Of a stretch of 5,049 nucleotides of DNA, positions 4,711 through 5,049 are shown one piece after another (positions within the stretch are counted from its first letter, which is position 1; every line of letters starts with the position of its first letter). The notes beneath the pieces are model-generated. The model saw only the letters and a list, made by a program, of their open reading frames with translations, searched no databases and was not told where the DNA came from. The translations under genes were made by a program, and so were the position numbers. The stretch covers positions 1 to 5,049 of the forward strand of contig JAFVMP010000231.1 of NCBI GenBank assembly GCA_017506845.1. The letters run 5' to 3'. The stretch comes from Campylobacter sp. Lineage in GTDB: Bacteria > Campylobacterota > Campylobacteria > Campylobacterales > Campylobacteraceae.

Positions 4711-5049
4711 ATGAAAATATTAAGCCTTGCAAGTAAGCTCTCATTGCAATCTCCGATGCTTGTAGATAAATTTAAAAGTGATGAAATTATGGTAATTAGT
4801 CCGCTTGATGATAGCATAAATGCGAAATTTATCAAGTGTGAAATCGGTGCTATGAGCTATGCTTTGGCTCTTATTGGGCTTGAGTTTGGTTTTGATGGTA
4901 AATTTTGGAACGAGCTTGATGAGGGCGAGCTAATTTCGGTATTGGAGCGCACCAAAGAGATCGGTATCCTGCGCGCCATCGGCGCCTCCAAGCGGGATAT
5001 TTCCCGCGTATTCAATGCCGAGACGCTGATCGTCGGATTCACCTCCGGC
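4711..5049 (+). CDS. Partial ORF: Campylobacter-like unknown N-terminus joined in frame to an ABC-permease fragment
   Basis: The frame is open from ATG 4711 to the window end (113 residues) and starts 6 bases after a strong ribosome site. Residues 1 to ~74 (M-K-I-L-S-L-A-S-K-L to D-E-G-E-L) have the AT-rich codon use of the rest of the window. I do not recognise this part; it is a short mixed alpha/beta-looking stretch with one moderately hydrophobic segment (48-58, M-S-Y-A-L-A-L-I-G-L-E). From ~75 the protein reads S-V-L-E-R-T-K-E-I-G-I-L-R-A-I-G-A-S-K-R, the hallmark of MacB/FtsX-type ABC transporter permeases, encoded by about 60% G+C DNA. The native gene almost certainly continues differently. 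The start is reliable; the product as read is probably not real. Confidence 0.55.
   Translation, partial: MKILSLASKLSLQSPMLVDKFKSDEIMVISPLDDSINAKFIKCEIGAMSYALALIGLEFGFDGKFWNELDEGELISVLERTKEIGILRAIGASKRDISRVFNAETLIVGFTSG
4932..5049 (+). other. Foreign high-GC segment, fragment of a MacB/FtsX-type permease gene
   Basis: I count 65 G or C in the last 109 bases (4941-5049), about 60%, against about one third in the rest of the window. Codons change at once to GGC, GCC, ATC, CGC and CTG. The translation matches the cytoplasmic loop between the last permease helices of FtsX-domain proteins (E-R-T-K-E-I-G-I-L-R-A-I-G-A-S) and the start of the next helix. Such sequences are common in Gram-positive bacteria such as Actinobacteria and Firmicutes. 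The exact joint lies near 4926-4936 and may share a few bases (attTCG region). Most likely a chimeric contig end. Confidence 0.8.

Noticed and set aside
4857..5042. 61-codon minus-strand open frame over the chimeric joint
   Set aside because: It spans two unrelated DNAs and is antisense to recognisable permease sequence.
4711..5049. A true new fusion protein between a Campylobacter protein and an ABC permease
   Set aside because: The fragment starts in the middle of a permease domain, lacks preceding membrane helices, and base composition jumps at the joint; a chimera explains it better.

Overview
The base composition (AT-rich, about one third G+C over most of the window), the extended -10 promoters without a clear -35, the tight gene packing and an ATP-grasp protein of the Cj0069 type all point to a Campylobacter species or a close relative in the Campylobacterota. 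The window looks like a complete short contig: a gene is cut off at each end, and the last ~115 bases look foreign.

Region 1 (1-3196, minus strand) is one compact operon of six genes, read from right to left with 4-11 base overlaps or 3-base gaps. In order of transcription they are: a cysteine-free HMA-like protein with an H-x-T-P-G-R-x-R-x-R motif (FezC-like, 118 aa); a ferritin-like (DUF2202-like) protein with a glycine-zipper tail (194 aa); three small glycine-zipper membrane proteins (104, 119 and 102 aa); and the N-terminal 427 residues of a P1B-type ATPase with S-C-A in place of the usual C-P-C and an arginine motif at its N-terminus (FezB-like). I read this as a ferrosome (fez) locus. 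Ferrosomes are membrane-bounded iron-storage granules whose hallmark genes in other bacteria are a P1B-6 ATPase (FezB), an HMA-like protein (FezC) and small membrane proteins. The assignment is inferred from motifs and gene content. The ferritin-like gene inside the operon, and the GAxIGA helix it shares with its small neighbours, are the most interesting parts. A plausible model is that the ATPase imports iron into a vesicle, the ferritin-like protein oxidises or hands over iron, and the glycine-zipper proteins shape or pack the membrane.

Region 2 (3197-3492) is a very AT-rich divergent intergenic region with a -10 candidate in each direction and weak Fur-box-like sequences.

Region 3 (3493-4602, plus strand) is a complete ATP-grasp enzyme of unknown substrate, followed by a 13-bp perfect hairpin terminator.

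Region 4 (4711-5049, plus strand) has its own promoter and ribosome binding site and begins as a Campylobacter-like gene of unknown function. Near 4930 it changes abruptly, in frame, into about 60% G+C sequence encoding a piece of a MacB/FtsX-type ABC transporter permease. This is most likely a chimeric contig end and not a real fusion.
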